DNA of 64,000 bases from DAOUEO01 sp963763495 (GCA_963763495.1 CAVXOY010000015.1:62001-126000); one strand, 5' to 3'. Counted from the stretch's first letter, positions 38,504 to 47,067 are shown. Translations and numbers: made by a program. The notes: generated by a model from the sequence alone, not told the origin.

Positions 38504-39286
38504 CTAGCGCTTATAAGCAGCGATCAGCAGGTCAGCCATTAGCTGGTAGCCGGCGTCGTTGGGGTGAAAGTCCTCTTCCGGCTCCATCACGTGCGTGAGG
38601 TCGGGCGCGCGGCCCCGGAAGTCGTCGAACAAGTGGACGACCTCGGCATCCGTGCCGGACGCTAGGGCCGCCTTCTCGATAGTATCGTTGAGGGCAGGCA
38701 GCGCCAGGTCGCCCGCTTCGTCGAGGGGCTTACCGCTGCCGGAATAGGGGTTGAAGTAGTCGAGAACGAGGATCCGGGTGTCGGGCCCGGCGGCGACGCG
38801 GAGAGCCCGCAGGATGACGGGCAGGTTCTTCGCTGCCTCGTCGATGGCGTTGCCCACGGCCGCGGCGCAGCCCGAATCGTCGAGGCCCTTCGGTGGCGCG
38901 CACGGCCGGCCCTCTGCCGTCAGCCCTATGAGGTCGTTCCCGCCGATGTCTATCGTAATAACGACCACGTCGTCCCGCGGGTTGTCGTCCGCCTGGTTGC
39001 GGAATCTCAGCTCGGCGAGGGCCTTGGCGAGCTGCCCCTCGGCGATCATCGAGGTCGTGGTCTCGCCGCCGACAGCCAGGTTCCGCAGAGCGACCTCTTT
39101 CCCCATATCTCCCTCGAGAAACTGGTGGAAAAGGGGTACATAGGCGTCCTTCGTCCGGGCCGACGCGCCCTCACCGTAGGCATAGGAGTCGCCGAGGGCC
39201 AGATAGCAGGGGCGGTCCGCGCTCGCGCAGGCCAGAAGTGAAGGGAGGCAAACCACAACCGCAAGAACAGCGATGCAGCGCTTCAA
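38504..39286 (-). CDS. SGNH/GDSL-type esterase lipoprotein
   Basis: 260 residues from TTG 39286, chosen because GGAGGAGGG precedes it and a lipoprotein signal follows at once: LKRCIAVLAVVVCLPSLLAC with lipobox Leu-Leu-Ala-Cys. SGNH blocks: YLALGDSYAYGEGAS (nucleophile Ser), NLAVGGETTTSM, ITIDIGGNDLIG (Asn) and EEDFHPNDAGYQLMAD (Asp-His pair). Predicted surface-anchored hydrolase; substrate unknown. The longer open frame upstream lacks support. Confidence 0.87.
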   Translation of the reverse strand: MKRCIAVLAVVVCLPSLLACASADRPCYLALGDSYAYGEGASARTKDAYVPLFHQFLEGDMGKEVALRNLAVGGETTTSMIAEGQLAKALAELRFRNQADDNPRDDVVVITIDIGGNDLIGLTAEGRPCAPPKGLDDSGCAAAVGNAIDEAAKNLPVILRALRVAAGPDTRILVLDYFNPYSGSGKPLDEAGDLALPALNDTIEKAALASGTDAEVVHLFDDFRGRAPDLTHVMEPEEDFHPNDAGYQLMADLLIAAYKR

Positions 39287-39362
39287 GGTTCCCTCCTCCG
39301 CCGGTGTGCGGGTTCCATCACCGTCTGTCTCTTGACAACGGTACGCGACCCGTCGCAACACC

Positions 39363-39390
39363 TTGACATACGCGTCGCGGAGCCTATCAT
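39363..39390 (+). promoter_or_regulatory. Probable promoter of SelW-like gene
   Basis: TTGACA (39363-39368), 16-base spacer, TATCAT (39385-39390). An AGGAGGT ribosome site follows at 39421-39427, 13 bases before ATG 39441. Confidence 0.5.
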
Positions 39391-39440
39391 CGAAACCAGC
39401 GAGAGAACTATTGCATATAGAGGAGGTTAATTTCAAGACG

Positions 39441-39692
39441 ATGACCGCCAACGATAAGCTGACGATAGAGATCGAGTACTGCGCAATTTGAAACTACTTG
39501 CCCAAGGCCGCCGGTACGGCGACCGAGATACTGCAAGCTATGAGCGACCGGATAGAGTCCCTGCGGCTTATACCAGCGGGAGGAGGCCGGTTTGAGGTAC
39601 GGGCCAATGGTCAACTGGTGTATTCCAAGGCCGCTACCGGCAGCTTTCCTGAGCCCGGGGAGGTCCTGCAGAAGCTAGCACAATTGACATAA
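39441..39692 (+). CDS. SelW/Rdx-family thioredoxin-like protein, probable selenoprotein (in-frame TGA)
   Basis: Read through one TGA (39489-39491), the frame from ATG 39441 gives 83 residues: KLTIEIEYCAI-Sec-NYLPKAAGTATEILQAM, then ESLRLIPAGGGRFEVRANG and GSFPEPGEVLQKL. This is the full SelW/SelT/SelH-like Rdx pattern (beta-CxxC/U-alpha, later FEV-x-VNG and FPEPGE), with Cys14 and the TGA at position 17 forming CxxU. A start after the TGA would lose the redox motif and first strand. A GC stem-loop follows the TGA at bacterial SECIS distance. Predicted redox protein. A TGC miscall is the alternative; other errors here are mainly indels. Confidence 0.78.
39506..39520 (+). promoter_or_regulatory. 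Candidate bacterial SECIS stem-loop
   Basis: Stem GCCG/CGGC (39507-39510, 39517-39520) with loop CCGGTA containing GGT. The GGT begins 24 bases after the T of the TGA, close to the position of the loop GGU in E. coli fdhF. The stem is short, so it is only a candidate. Confidence 0.45.
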
Positions 39693-39820
39693 CACATCCA
39701 ACTTCGCCTTCTTACCCGCATCGAACCGTCGAGCCGGCAGGGGATAGGTGAAACTTTCCGTCCGTAGACGCGTTATTACTTCCGGAACGCGCTTATTGAT
39801 CTCATTCTACGGCGGGAAGT

Positions 39821-40481
39821 ATGAGAGAACGAGACTATTACGAAGTCCTGCAACTTCACCCCAAAGCTGATCACGAAATAGTAGCGCAGGCGTACTGGCA
39901 TCTGGCCCGGAAGTACAACTTGGCCGGCGCTTTCGATGTGACCGCCAAGAAGAGGCTAGAGTATCTCAACGAGGCCTTTGCGGTCATAGGATCGCCGGAG
40001 CGGCGCGTCGAGTACGATCGGTGGCGGACAGAGAGACTGGCCGCAACGGGACAACTGGCGAAAGACGGGAGCTCCTCTTCAGAAGCGCGTCACCATCGAG
40101 GTCTCCTTCTGGAGGCTGCCGGCCTGGCAAGGGACCATAGCGGCAATCGGGACACTGGCACTGGCGGTCGTAGCCCTGTTGGCCGGCGCGTCCCCAATCA
40201 TCGCCTTGGTCTTGGCAGCCATAGCCATCACGGCCGCCCTCGCGCCCACTCAGGAGGAATGGAAGCCCTTACTCTCAAACATAGGCGACTGGGACGTGCG
40301 AGGGGAACGGGAGTTGAGGGCGCACGAGCTGCAGCAGTCTACCTCGGCCATTCTCGCCCGCTGGCGCGAACAGACGCCGAATCAGGCCAGACCGCGCTCA
40401 CTCGCCCAGATCCTCGCCGGAACTGATCAGCGCTTCAATAGACGGCAGCCCACGCCTCCAAACGATACAGCGGATCACTAG
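39821..40481 (+). CDS. J-domain-like membrane protein without HPD, one frameshift
   Basis: N-terminal DnaJ-like helices: RDYYEVLQLHPKADHEIVAQ, AYWHLARKYNLAG, then LEYLNEAFAVIGSPERRVEYDRWR. The loop that should hold His-Pro-Asp reads Arg-Lys-Tyr-Asn, so stimulation of DnaK is doubtful. After a +1 shift near 40080 the chain has RVTIEVSFWRLPAWQGT and two hydrophobic segments (TLALAVVALLAGA and IIALVLAAIAITAALA), ending in a basic tail. About 219 residues joined. Role unknown; a membrane-tethered J-like adaptor fits what is seen. Confidence 0.7.
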
Positions 40482-40696
40482 AACCAAGCATCCTCCGCGA
40501 ATCTGCTGGCACTCACGTCTCTTTCGACTGCTATCTCCTTGGGCCAGGCCCCGACCAGGGGATTGACTCGTCCCTCCTCATAATAAGATCGCACTATACT
40601 AGTTATGTATATTGCAGACTCAGTAGGCACCATTCAAGGGATCGCCCGCCGTAGCCGATTATTTGAGTGGAAGCTAGAGCGGCGGGAAGGTAAACC
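40482..40696. other. Intergenic region, riboswitch transcript promoter zone
   Basis: No gene. TTGACT at 40563-40568 and TATACT at 40595-40600 are present but too far apart (26 bases) to be one promoter; either may belong to a separate pair. Confidence 0.35.
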
Positions 40697-40788
40697 GATA
40701 AAGGCAAACCCATCGAAAGATGGGGACGCAAAGCCACCGGGCCTTAGATCTCTATGCCGGAGATATGGCGGCCGGGCTACCGAAGAAA
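40697..40788 (+). ncRNA. Cyclic di-GMP-I (GEMM-I) riboswitch, diguanylate cyclase leader
   Basis: Reads AAAGGCAAACCCATCGAAAG, ATGGGGACGCAAAGCCACCG, GGCCT, a variable arm (TCTCTATGCCGGAGATAT) and GGCGGCCGGGCTACCGAAG. All conserved GEMM-I blocks are in order: P1b with GAAA tetraloop, GACGCAAAGCC core, variable arm, GGGCTACCGA. The next gene, 120 bases on, makes c-di-GMP, so a feedback loop is implied. No classic terminator lies between, so control may be translational. Confidence 0.9.
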
Positions 40789-40908
40789 CCTCCCCAAGAC
40801 CCTGGCATCTTGCATCGACAATTGGACGCAATCACTCGACGCCAAGCACGTGCAAGGTGAAGCCGTCGCGAGGCGAGAGAATCTGGCACCGTTCGCTGGG
40901 CTGGAGTT

Positions 40909-41773
40909 ATGACGACTACCGAGACGACGACCGGACCGGACATGTGGCAAGTAGAGCCTCTGCCTGAGGAGAGACCGTGCGTCGTCCCCGATAGCCAAGC
41001 GACATCTCCGTACCGCTTGGCTCGTGCCGGCCAGTGGCATCCTAGTATTCGCCGTGCTCATCCTCTGGTCGCAACTTCTGGGACCGCTCTTCCCCCAAGC
41101 AGTCGAACGGATCGGAGACGGCGTCACGATCGCCTTCGCAGCGATCTTCACGCTCGTCCTGGCGGCACGCTCTGGACAGACCAATGTCCAACTGGAGCGA
41201 GCCTATTCAGAACACCTAGAGAAGCTCAGCGAGAGCCTCCGCCAGATTGCCTACCACGACAGCCTCACCGGTCTGTACAATCACCGCTACTTCCGGGAAC
41301 AGCTTCCCCACGAACTCCAGCGCGCTTTCCGCTATGGCCACTCCCTATCAGTCGTCATGCTTGACGTGAATCACTTCAAGGAGGTCAACGACCGCTACGG
41401 CCATCTCATGGGCGATAAGCTGCTTGCCTTCCTGGGACGCCTAATCGCCGAGAATGTGCGTTCCACTGACATCCCCGCCCGCTATGGCGGTGACGAGTTC
41501 GCTCTGATTCTTCCGGAGACCGAGGCTGCGGCTGCTAAAGCTACCGCCGACAAGTTGACCGAGGTTATAGCCAAGCGCCGGGACTGGGGCGGCGGCCTCT
41601 TGGAGGCGGTCACTCTCGAAGTCGCTGTGGGAATCGCCACATTCCCTCAGGACGGCACCACTGAAGAAGCGTTACTGCTTTGCGCTGATCGAAAGCTCTA
41701 CGCATCCAAGCCGCCGCTTGAGGCGAGCAAGCTGATGCAAGCAGCCGCGGCAAGGAGACGTCGGCCCAGCTAG
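40909..41773 (+). CDS. Membrane diguanylate cyclase (GGDEF domain), one frameshift
   Basis: Makes cyclic di-GMP. N-terminal tail MTTTETTTGPDMWQVEPLPE, then after a +1 shift near 40980 AKRHLRTAWLVPASG and two TM segments (ILVFAVLILWSQLLGPL and VTIAFAAIFTLVLAA). The GGDEF domain runs IAYHDSLTGLYNHRYFREQL, VVMLDVNHFKEVNDRYGHLM and ARYGGDEFALILPE. The catalytic motif is intact. RSTD five residues before it is an RxxD inhibitory site. About 287 residues. Ribosome site GGAG is very close to ATG 40909. Led by a GEMM-I riboswitch. Confidence 0.88.
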
Positions 41774-41874
41774 CCCATCTCTCCCCGCGACCGTTCCCTC
41801 CCTGAAGGCGCTCGGCATTATGTCAACCGACTCTACCGCCCTACCCTCCCATCCCGGGACCTCAACCTCGCAAA

Positions 41875-41903
41875 TTGCCAGCACTTAGGGGAGATGCTAG
41901 ACT
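41875..41903 (+). promoter_or_regulatory. Probable sigma-70 promoter for S41 protease
   Basis: TTGCCA (41875-41880), 17-base spacer, TAGACT (41898-41903), 16 bases before ATG 41919. The leader would be short. Confidence 0.55.
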
Positions 41904-41918
41904 GGAACCGATCCTACC

Positions 41919-43187
41919 ATGACCGATAATCTTCTTGAAGACAGTCAGAAGGAGCAATCTCCTATGTCAAAAGCCGCCAGGTGGACGGTCTTTGCTTTGC
42001 TGTTGGTGGCGCTGGTAGCGCTCTCCTTCAGCATAGGCGTCGTCGTCGAGAGGAACGGCAACGACGACACGGCACCCGCGGCTAAATCAGAGGACGGCGC
42101 CCCCGACTTTAACGCCTTGTACGAGATGTATGGTCTGCTCAAGGACCAGTACGTCGACCCCGACATCCTAGATCAGCAGACGCTCTATGAGGCAGCAGTC
42201 AACGGCATGATCAAGTCTCTCTCCGACACAGGCACCTTCTACGTCGATCCTGCGACCTATACCGTTAGCGTGATGCCCTCGGGGACGTTTGAGGGCATAG
42301 GTGCCACCGTCACTGAGCACGAAGGCAAGATAACCATCGTGGCCCCTATCGCGGGAACGCCTGCCGATGAGGCCGGCATCCGCTCCGGCGACGTCATCCT
42401 TGCGGTCGACGGTGAGTCCACCGACGGCTGGAACGTCGAGAAGGCGGTGATAAAGATCCGGGGGGCCAAAGGCACCGACGTCAACCTGACCATAGAGCAC
42501 AGCGACGGCACGACGGAGGATGTCAAGCTCACACGCGACGAGATTGAGGTAGAGAGCGTCTCCCGTGAGCCGCCGACCGGCGATCTCCAGGATGCCGGCG
42601 GCAATGAGGTCACAGACCTCGCCTATGTCCAGATCAGGGAGTTCACCGCTCGGACAGTCCCCCAGCTCCAGCCGGTGCTCGAGGAGATAGCCGAGGCCGG
42701 CTACGAGGGACTGATTATCGATGTCCGGAACAACCCCGGCGGGCTCCTCGACGCGACCGTTAACGTGGCTGACATGTTCCTGGACAGCGGGACGATCCTG
42801 ATCCAGGTCGGCCGTGATGGGGAGGAGGAGGTTTTCAGCGCCAAGAGCGGCGGCGAGGCCACGGAGATTCCCATCGTGATCCTCGTCAACCGTTTCAGCG
42901 CCAGCGGTTCGGAGGTGCTCGCCGCTGCCCTTCGCGACAACGGACGGGCGGTGATTATCGGCGAGAAGACGTTCGGCAAGGGCACGGTGAACGTTCCCAA
43001 TGCCTTGAGCGACGACAGAGGCGCCTTGTTCGTTACCGTCGCCCGCTGGTTCACGCCGAACAACGTACTGATCGACGAAGTGGGTATCCACCCCGACATC
43101 GAGGTTACCCTCTCCGATGAGGACATTGACCTCCGCCGCGACGCCCAGCTCCTGAGGGCAATCGACTACCTGCGCGGCGAGCAATAG
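41919..43187 (+). CDS. Carboxyl-terminal processing protease (S41 family, PDZ)
   Basis: 422 residues. One N-terminal TM anchor (WTVFALLLVALVALSFSIGV, about 22-41), so the protease faces outside. Then MYGLLKDQYVDPDILDQQTL, a PDZ domain (FEGIGATVTEHEGKITIVAP, AGIRSGDVILAVDGEST), and the S41 core: YEGLIIDVRNNPGGLLDATV, VNRFSASGSEVLAAAL (nucleophile Ser) and IGEKTFGKGTVN (catalytic Lys). CtpA-like. Precedes smpB and ssrA, both of which deal with damaged translation products, though co-function is only suggestive. Confidence 0.93.
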   Translation: MTDNLLEDSQKEQSPMSKAARWTVFALLLVALVALSFSIGVVVERNGNDDTAPAAKSEDGAPDFNALYEMYGLLKDQYVDPDILDQQTLYEAAVNGMIKSLSDTGTFYVDPATYTVSVMPSGTFEGIGATVTEHEGKITIVAPIAGTPADEAGIRSGDVILAVDGESTDGWNVEKAVIKIRGAKGTDVNLTIEHSDGTTEDVKLTRDEIEVESVSREPPTGDLQDAGGNEVTDLAYVQIREFTARTVPQLQPVLEEIAEAGYEGLIIDVRNNPGGLLDATVNVADMFLDSGTILIQVGRDGEEEVFSAKSGGEATEIPIVILVNRFSASGSEVLAAALRDNGRAVIIGEKTFGKGTVNVPNALSDDRGALFVTVARWFTPNNVLIDEVGIHPDIEVTLSDEDIDLRRDAQLLRAIDYLRGEQ

Positions 43188-43239
43188 GAGACGCGGCGCC
43201 GGCACCAGTGTCGCCGCCGTTGGGCAAGGAGCCATCGAA

Positions 43240-43689
43240 ATGTCGGAAAAGGTAGTCACTTTCAACCGAAAAGCGCTCCACGACTACCACGTCCTTGAAA
43301 CAGTGGAGGCCGGTCTGGTTCTAACCGGAACGGAGATCAAATCGATCCGCGACGGACGGGTGAACCTGCGTGAGGCCTTCGCACGTGCCGAGGACGGCGA
43401 GCTCTGGCTTCACAACATGCACATCGCCCAGTACCCGGCGGCGAGTCACTTCAACCACGAGCCTACCCGAAAGCGGAAGCTTCTGCTTCACCGATCGCAG
43501 ATCGGCGAGCTCAGCGAGGCGATCAACGAAAAGGGCCTTACCATAGTACCGCTGCGTCTCTACCTGAAGCGCGGCCGAGCGAAGGTAGAGATCGCTTTGG
43601 CGCGGGGGCGGCGGGTGCACGACAAGCGTCAGAAGATCGCCGAGCGCGAAGCGGAGCGTCAGATAACGCGGGCGCTTCACCAACGGTAG
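43240..43689 (+). CDS. smpB: SsrA-binding protein SmpB
   Basis: tmRNA partner for trans-translation. 149 residues: TFNRKALHDYHVLETVEAGLV, LTGTEIKSIRDGRVNLREAF, EPTRKRKLLLHRSQI, the basic LYLKRGRAKVEIALARGRRVHDKRQ and C-terminal EREAERQITRALHQR, all standard. Lies 34 bases upstream of its RNA partner ssrA. Confidence 0.96.
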   Translation: MSEKVVTFNRKALHDYHVLETVEAGLVLTGTEIKSIRDGRVNLREAFARAEDGELWLHNMHIAQYPAASHFNHEPTRKRKLLLHRSQIGELSEAINEKGLTIVPLRLYLKRGRAKVEIALARGRRVHDKRQKIAEREAERQITRALHQR

Positions 43690-43715
43690 GCAGGCGCGCT
43701 CAAATACGGTATAAT
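43687..43715 (+). promoter_or_regulatory. ssrA promoter
   Basis: TATAAT at 43710-43715, eight bases before the tmRNA 5' end, with TAGGCA 17 bases upstream as a weak -35 overlapping the smpB stop. Confidence 0.7.
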
Positions 43716-43723
43716 ACAGACAC

Positions 43724-44076
43724 GGGGACGAAAGGGTTCGACAGGGAACGACGGGTCTGGATTGCAAGCCGAGGTGCCATCGCCCTCGCAAAACAGGTGG
43801 CAAAAAAACAACAGGCGAACAACAGTTTGCCCTGGCCGCCTAACTAAGGCGGTCACGCTGCCCTCAGCCCTCCCTCGACGGGAAGAGGGATAGCGCCGAA
43901 AAGTCGAGGTGCAGTGACTCAGACGTCGATAAGGGTTACTAAAGACTATCGACTGGCCTAGCGGTATCCCGCCGACTGGAGACCGCCGGGCAAGATCAAA
44001 GAGACGGCTAAGCTTGTAGGAGATTCAGGACGTTCTTCCTCTGGACGGGGAGTTCAATTCTCCCCCGTCTCCACCA
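43724..44076 (+). ncRNA. ssrA: Transfer-messenger RNA
   Basis: Rescues stalled ribosomes. 5' end GGGGACGAAAGGGTTCGACA and 3' end with the T-arm AGTTCAATTCT and acceptor CGTCTCC-A-CCA pair as a tRNA-like acceptor stem (seven pairs, one G-U). The tag reading frame ends GCC CTG GCC GCC TAA; the tag is most likely GEQQFALAA, resuming at GGC after an A-rich run. The Ala-Leu-Ala-Ala end is the normal degradation signal. 353 bases. Confidence 0.95.
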
Positions 44077-44084
44077 GAAATTGC

Positions 44085-44126
44085 GACTCCCTGCCTTGAT
44101 CCAGGCAGGGAGTCTTCTTTTCGTTT
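44085..44126 (+). terminator. ssrA intrinsic terminator
   Basis: Perfect 12-bp stem GACTCCCTGCCT/AGGCAGGGAGTC with a six-base loop, then TTCTTTTCGTTT, eight bases after the tmRNA end. Confidence 0.92.
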
Positions 44127-44149
44127 CTCAGGGTTTCGATGCAGCTAGG

Positions 44150-44578
44150 CTACGCTTGGGCTACGTCTTTCTGGACCTCCCGCAGCCGCCGGCTGAGCAC
44201 GGGTAGCATCTGTACCGCTATGTAGGGGCTGGTGCGCAGTTCGGCTATGAAGTCCCAGCGCGAGAGGACGAGACACTCCGTGTCTTCCTTCGCCACTGCG
44301 CTTGCGGAACGTGGATAAGAATCAAGAAGAGCCATCTCACCGAAGAACTCGCCTGGCCCAAGAGTAGCCGCAATCTTCTGCCCTTTGCTGCCGTAACCGT
44401 GTATTATGTCTACTGTCCCCGTCCGGATAAGGTAGAACGCCACCGCGCTCTCGCCTTCCTTCACGATGACGTCGCCCTTCTTATAGTTCCTGACAATCGT
44501 CGCCGACGCCAAACGCTTCAGGTCTCTGCGGCTGAGTTCAGAGAAAAGGGGAGCTGTGGCCAGGGTGTCTTCTATCAT
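44150..44578 (-). CDS. Cyclic-nucleotide-binding-domain protein (no DNA-binding domain)
   Basis: 142 residues: MIEDTLATAPLFSELSRRDL, then a cNMP-binding fold with YKKGDVIVKEGESAVAFYLI, ATLGPGEFFGEMALLDSYPRSASAVA and LSRWDFIAEL. GEMALL-x-x-x-PRSA is the phosphate-binding cassette. The chain ends without a helix-turn-helix, unlike Crp. An AGGAGG site is spaced for either GTG 44581 or ATG 44578. It lies close to a full Crp/Fnr gene on the other strand; whether it binds a nucleotide is unknown. Confidence 0.82.
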   Translation of the reverse strand: MIEDTLATAPLFSELSRRDLKRLASATIVRNYKKGDVIVKEGESAVAFYLIRTGTVDIIHGYGSKGQKIAATLGPGEFFGEMALLDSYPRSASAVAKEDTECLVLSRWDFIAELRTSPYIAVQMLPVLSRRLREVQKDVAQA

Positions 44579-44707
44579 CACTTGGGCTTTCCTCCTGCTA
44601 GTCGATCCCACTAGACTAGGCATTTTCGCAGTCTCCCCTGCTAATGGCAAGACCCGCCCCCAAATCCGCGGCCGTATAACGTTATGTAAAGGCACCTGCC
44701 GGCTCCC

Positions 44708-44851
44708 CTATCCCGTCCGTCGCGCCCGCGTCAACTGCTCACAGCGCGCCGCGCCTAGAGCCCGCCTTTGCCGCGCGATCTCCTCGGCCTCGCGCCGGAA
44801 ATCCGCCAGCCGAACCAAGGTCATCATCTCTTCCAACATAGTAGCTCCCAT
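44708..44851 (-). CDS. Small helical protein, 47 residues, unknown
   Basis: MGATMLEEMMTLVRLADFRR, then EAEEIARQRRALGAARCEQL and a basic tail. Almost wholly helical and charged, coiled-coil-like. ATG 44851 has an excellent AGGAGGGG site six bases ahead. Divergent from the Crp/Fnr gene, sharing with it the intergenic palindrome at 44928. No family recognised. Confidence 0.55.
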   Translation of the reverse strand: MGATMLEEMMTLVRLADFRREAEEIARQRRALGAARCEQLTRARRTG

Positions 44852-44927
44852 TTTGAACCCCTCCTGTTTCTTCTCTCGACTTCAAGCTTAATCTTCCACT
44901 CCGCGGGGCTGCTATGAATTCGCTCAC

Positions 44928-44941
44928 TTCACCACAGTGAA
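44928..44941. promoter_or_regulatory. Palindrome TTCAC-N4-GTGAA, possible Crp/Fnr operator
   Basis: Perfect 5-4-5 inverted repeat between the divergent small-protein and Crp/Fnr genes. Placement suits autoregulation, but it is not the standard TGTGA-N6-TCACA spacing. Confidence 0.35.
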
Positions 44942-45015
44942 AGGCTTCACACTTAGGCAAAATGGAGTAGGATAGAGGCGAACGTGCTGCTCCGCAGGAA
45001 AAGGGGCGCAGAAAG

Positions 45016-45693
45016 ATGACCGTTCCCATTATCGCTCAGGTCCCGGTCTTCTCTCAGATACCAAGAGGAGACCTGGAGGCTCTTGCCGGTGCCGCTCGCG
45101 AACGTCGCTACCGGCGAGGCGACGTCATATTCCACAAGGATGACCCCGGCACTCACTTCCACGTCATCGCCGAGGGCAAAGTGCGCATCGTCCTCTTCTC
45201 ACCAGAAGGAGAAGACATCACCATCGCCATCCTTGGACCGGGGGAGATACTCGGCGAGTTCTCGATCCTTGACGGCGAGCCCCGTTCGGCGACAGCCATC
45301 GCCGCTGAGGATGCGCGCACGCTCATGATAGGCAGAGAGGACTTCCTCTCCTGGCTGTCAGCCAGTCCTGCTGCCGCTGTACTCCTCCTGCGAGTACTCA
45401 GCCGCCGTCTCCGCCGCTCCGACGAACTCCTCGGCGATGTGGCCTTCCTCAACGTCCCCGGCCGGCTGGCCAAGAAGCTGCTCGAACTGGCGCAGCTATA
45501 TCGCCGGGAGACGCCGCCGGGACAGCCCGTGCAGGTGCGCTTGACCCAGGAAGAGTTGGCGAGTACTATCGGCGTCACCCGCGAAAGCGTGAATAAGTAC
45601 CTCAGGTACTTTAGCTCCAAAGGATGGGTCACCCTCAAGAAGGGCCGGATCATAGTCCTCGATCCTCAAGCTCTTGAGCAGCAAAGCTACTAG
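45016..45693 (+). CDS. Crp/Fnr-family transcriptional regulator
   Basis: 225 residues. cNMP-binding fold: RRYRRGDVIFHKDDPGTHFHVI, TIAILGPGEILGEFSILDGEPRSATAIA. Dimer helix LLLRVLSRRLRRSDELL. C-terminal winged HTH: VRLTQEELASTIGVTRESVNKYLRYFSS, then WVTLKKGRIIVLDPQAL. No Fnr-type cysteine cluster is seen, so a nucleotide or other small ligand is likelier than oxygen sensing. Directly upstream (35 bases) of the acyl-CoA dehydrogenase operon, which it may control. Confidence 0.92.
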   Translation: MTVPIIAQVPVFSQIPRGDLEALAGAARERRYRRGDVIFHKDDPGTHFHVIAEGKVRIVLFSPEGEDITIAILGPGEILGEFSILDGEPRSATAIAAEDARTLMIGREDFLSWLSASPAAAVLLLRVLSRRLRRSDELLGDVAFLNVPGRLAKKLLELAQLYRRETPPGQPVQVRLTQEELASTIGVTRESVNKYLRYFSSKGWVTLKKGRIIVLDPQALEQQSY

Positions 45694-45728
45694 CCTATCA
45701 ACTACAGAATCGAAGGGGGCACACAGAC

Positions 45729-46962
45729 ATGGAGAGCCTGCTTACCGCTGACCAGAAGCAACTGCGCGATGAAGTGCGCCAGTTCGTGCGGGACGAAGTC
45801 CCCCGCCAACTCCTCCTCGATATGGACGCGGGGAAGGTGTCCTATCCTCGTGAGTTCCTGGAGGCGGCGGCCCGGCGGCGCCTGCTGGGGCTGCGCTTCC
45901 CCGAGGAATACGGCGGCCGGGGGCTGAAATGGGTGGACGAGATAATAGCCATCGAGGAGATCGGCGTCCTCAGCACAAGCCTCCCCTGCCTCTACAGCCT
46001 GGTGACCATCGTCGGCGAGGCGCTCGTCACCTTCGGCACGCCGGAGCAGAAAGCGCGCTGGCTGCGCCCGACACTCGAGGGCAAGCTCGGCGTTTCCGAG
46101 GCCCTCACCGAGCCCCGCGGCGGCTCCGACTTCTTCGGCGCCGCGACGAAGGCCCGGCGCGACGGCGACGGTTGGGTGCTCAACGGCCAGAAGCGCTTCA
46201 TCGTCGGCGCTGAGGGGGCGGACTACTTCTTCGTCTATGCCCGCAGCCAGGAGAACGCTCCCCCTCACGAATCGATAAGCTCCTTCATCGTCGAGCGTAG
46301 CCCGGCAGTCGAAGTGCAGCACGTCTACGGGCTGATGGGCATGCGCGGCGGCGGCACCGGCCGCGTCTACTTCCGTGACGCCCGCGTGCCCGCCGAGAAC
46401 CTGATCGGCCCTGAGCACGGAGGAGGGTCGATATTCAACCAGATGATGATACCGGAGCGAATGACCAGCGCCGCCGGCGCCCTCGGAGGGGCCCGCGCCT
46501 GCCTGGAGATCGCGGCCCGCTACAGCGACCAGCGCAAGGCATTCGGGGAGAAGATCCGCCGCTTCGAGGCCGTCAGCTTCAAGGTGGCGGACAGCATTAC
46601 CATGCTCGACGCTGCCCGCGCCCTCGTCTACGCAGCGGCCCACGCCATCGACAGCGGCGACGAGCCCGGGACGAGTGCGCCGTCTCGTCTCCGAGGCCAA
46701 GAAGTTCGGCACCGACGCCGCCTGGCAGGTGATCAACCACGCGATGCAGATAATGGGCGGCATCGGCTACACCAACGTCTACCCGATAGAGCGGATAATG
46801 CGCGACTCCCGCCTCCTGACGATCTGGACGGGCACCAACGAGATCATGAACCTCCTGATCCAGCACGAGTACTACCGCGAGCTGGGCCGGCCCTCCGTCG
46901 GCCGCAACGTCGAAGCGGATGCGCCGGACGCCGCCCTGCCGGAAGAGAAGGTGTACGAGTAG
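45729..46962 (+). CDS. Acyl-CoA dehydrogenase, one frameshift
   Basis: FAD enzyme introducing a 2,3-double bond into acyl-CoA. Seen: LGLRFPEEYGGRGLKWVDEI, VSEALTEPRGGSDFFGAATK (FAD/substrate), GWVLNGQKRFIVGAE, ERMTSAAGALGGARACLEIA, YSDQRKAFGEKIRRFEAVSF, then after a +1 shift near 46672 VINHAMQIMGGIGYTNVYPI and IWTGTNEIMNLLIQHEYYR. The C-terminal Glu region (Gly-Thr-Asn-Glu) is present. About 410 residues joined. First of three lipid or acyl-CoA genes. Confidence 0.9.
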
Positions 46963-47067
46963 CAGCGCACCCCGATGCCGGAACCAGAAATCGCCGTTGT
47001 GTCCTTCCGCGCGAAGGGGTAGCATTCTAGGTAGAGCGGTCGGTGAATTCACAGGAGACGACGACGA

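Noticed and set aside
39498..39692. 64-residue protein starting after the TGA
   Set aside because: Would lack the first strand and the redox motif conserved in the family; read-through of the TGA restores the complete pattern.
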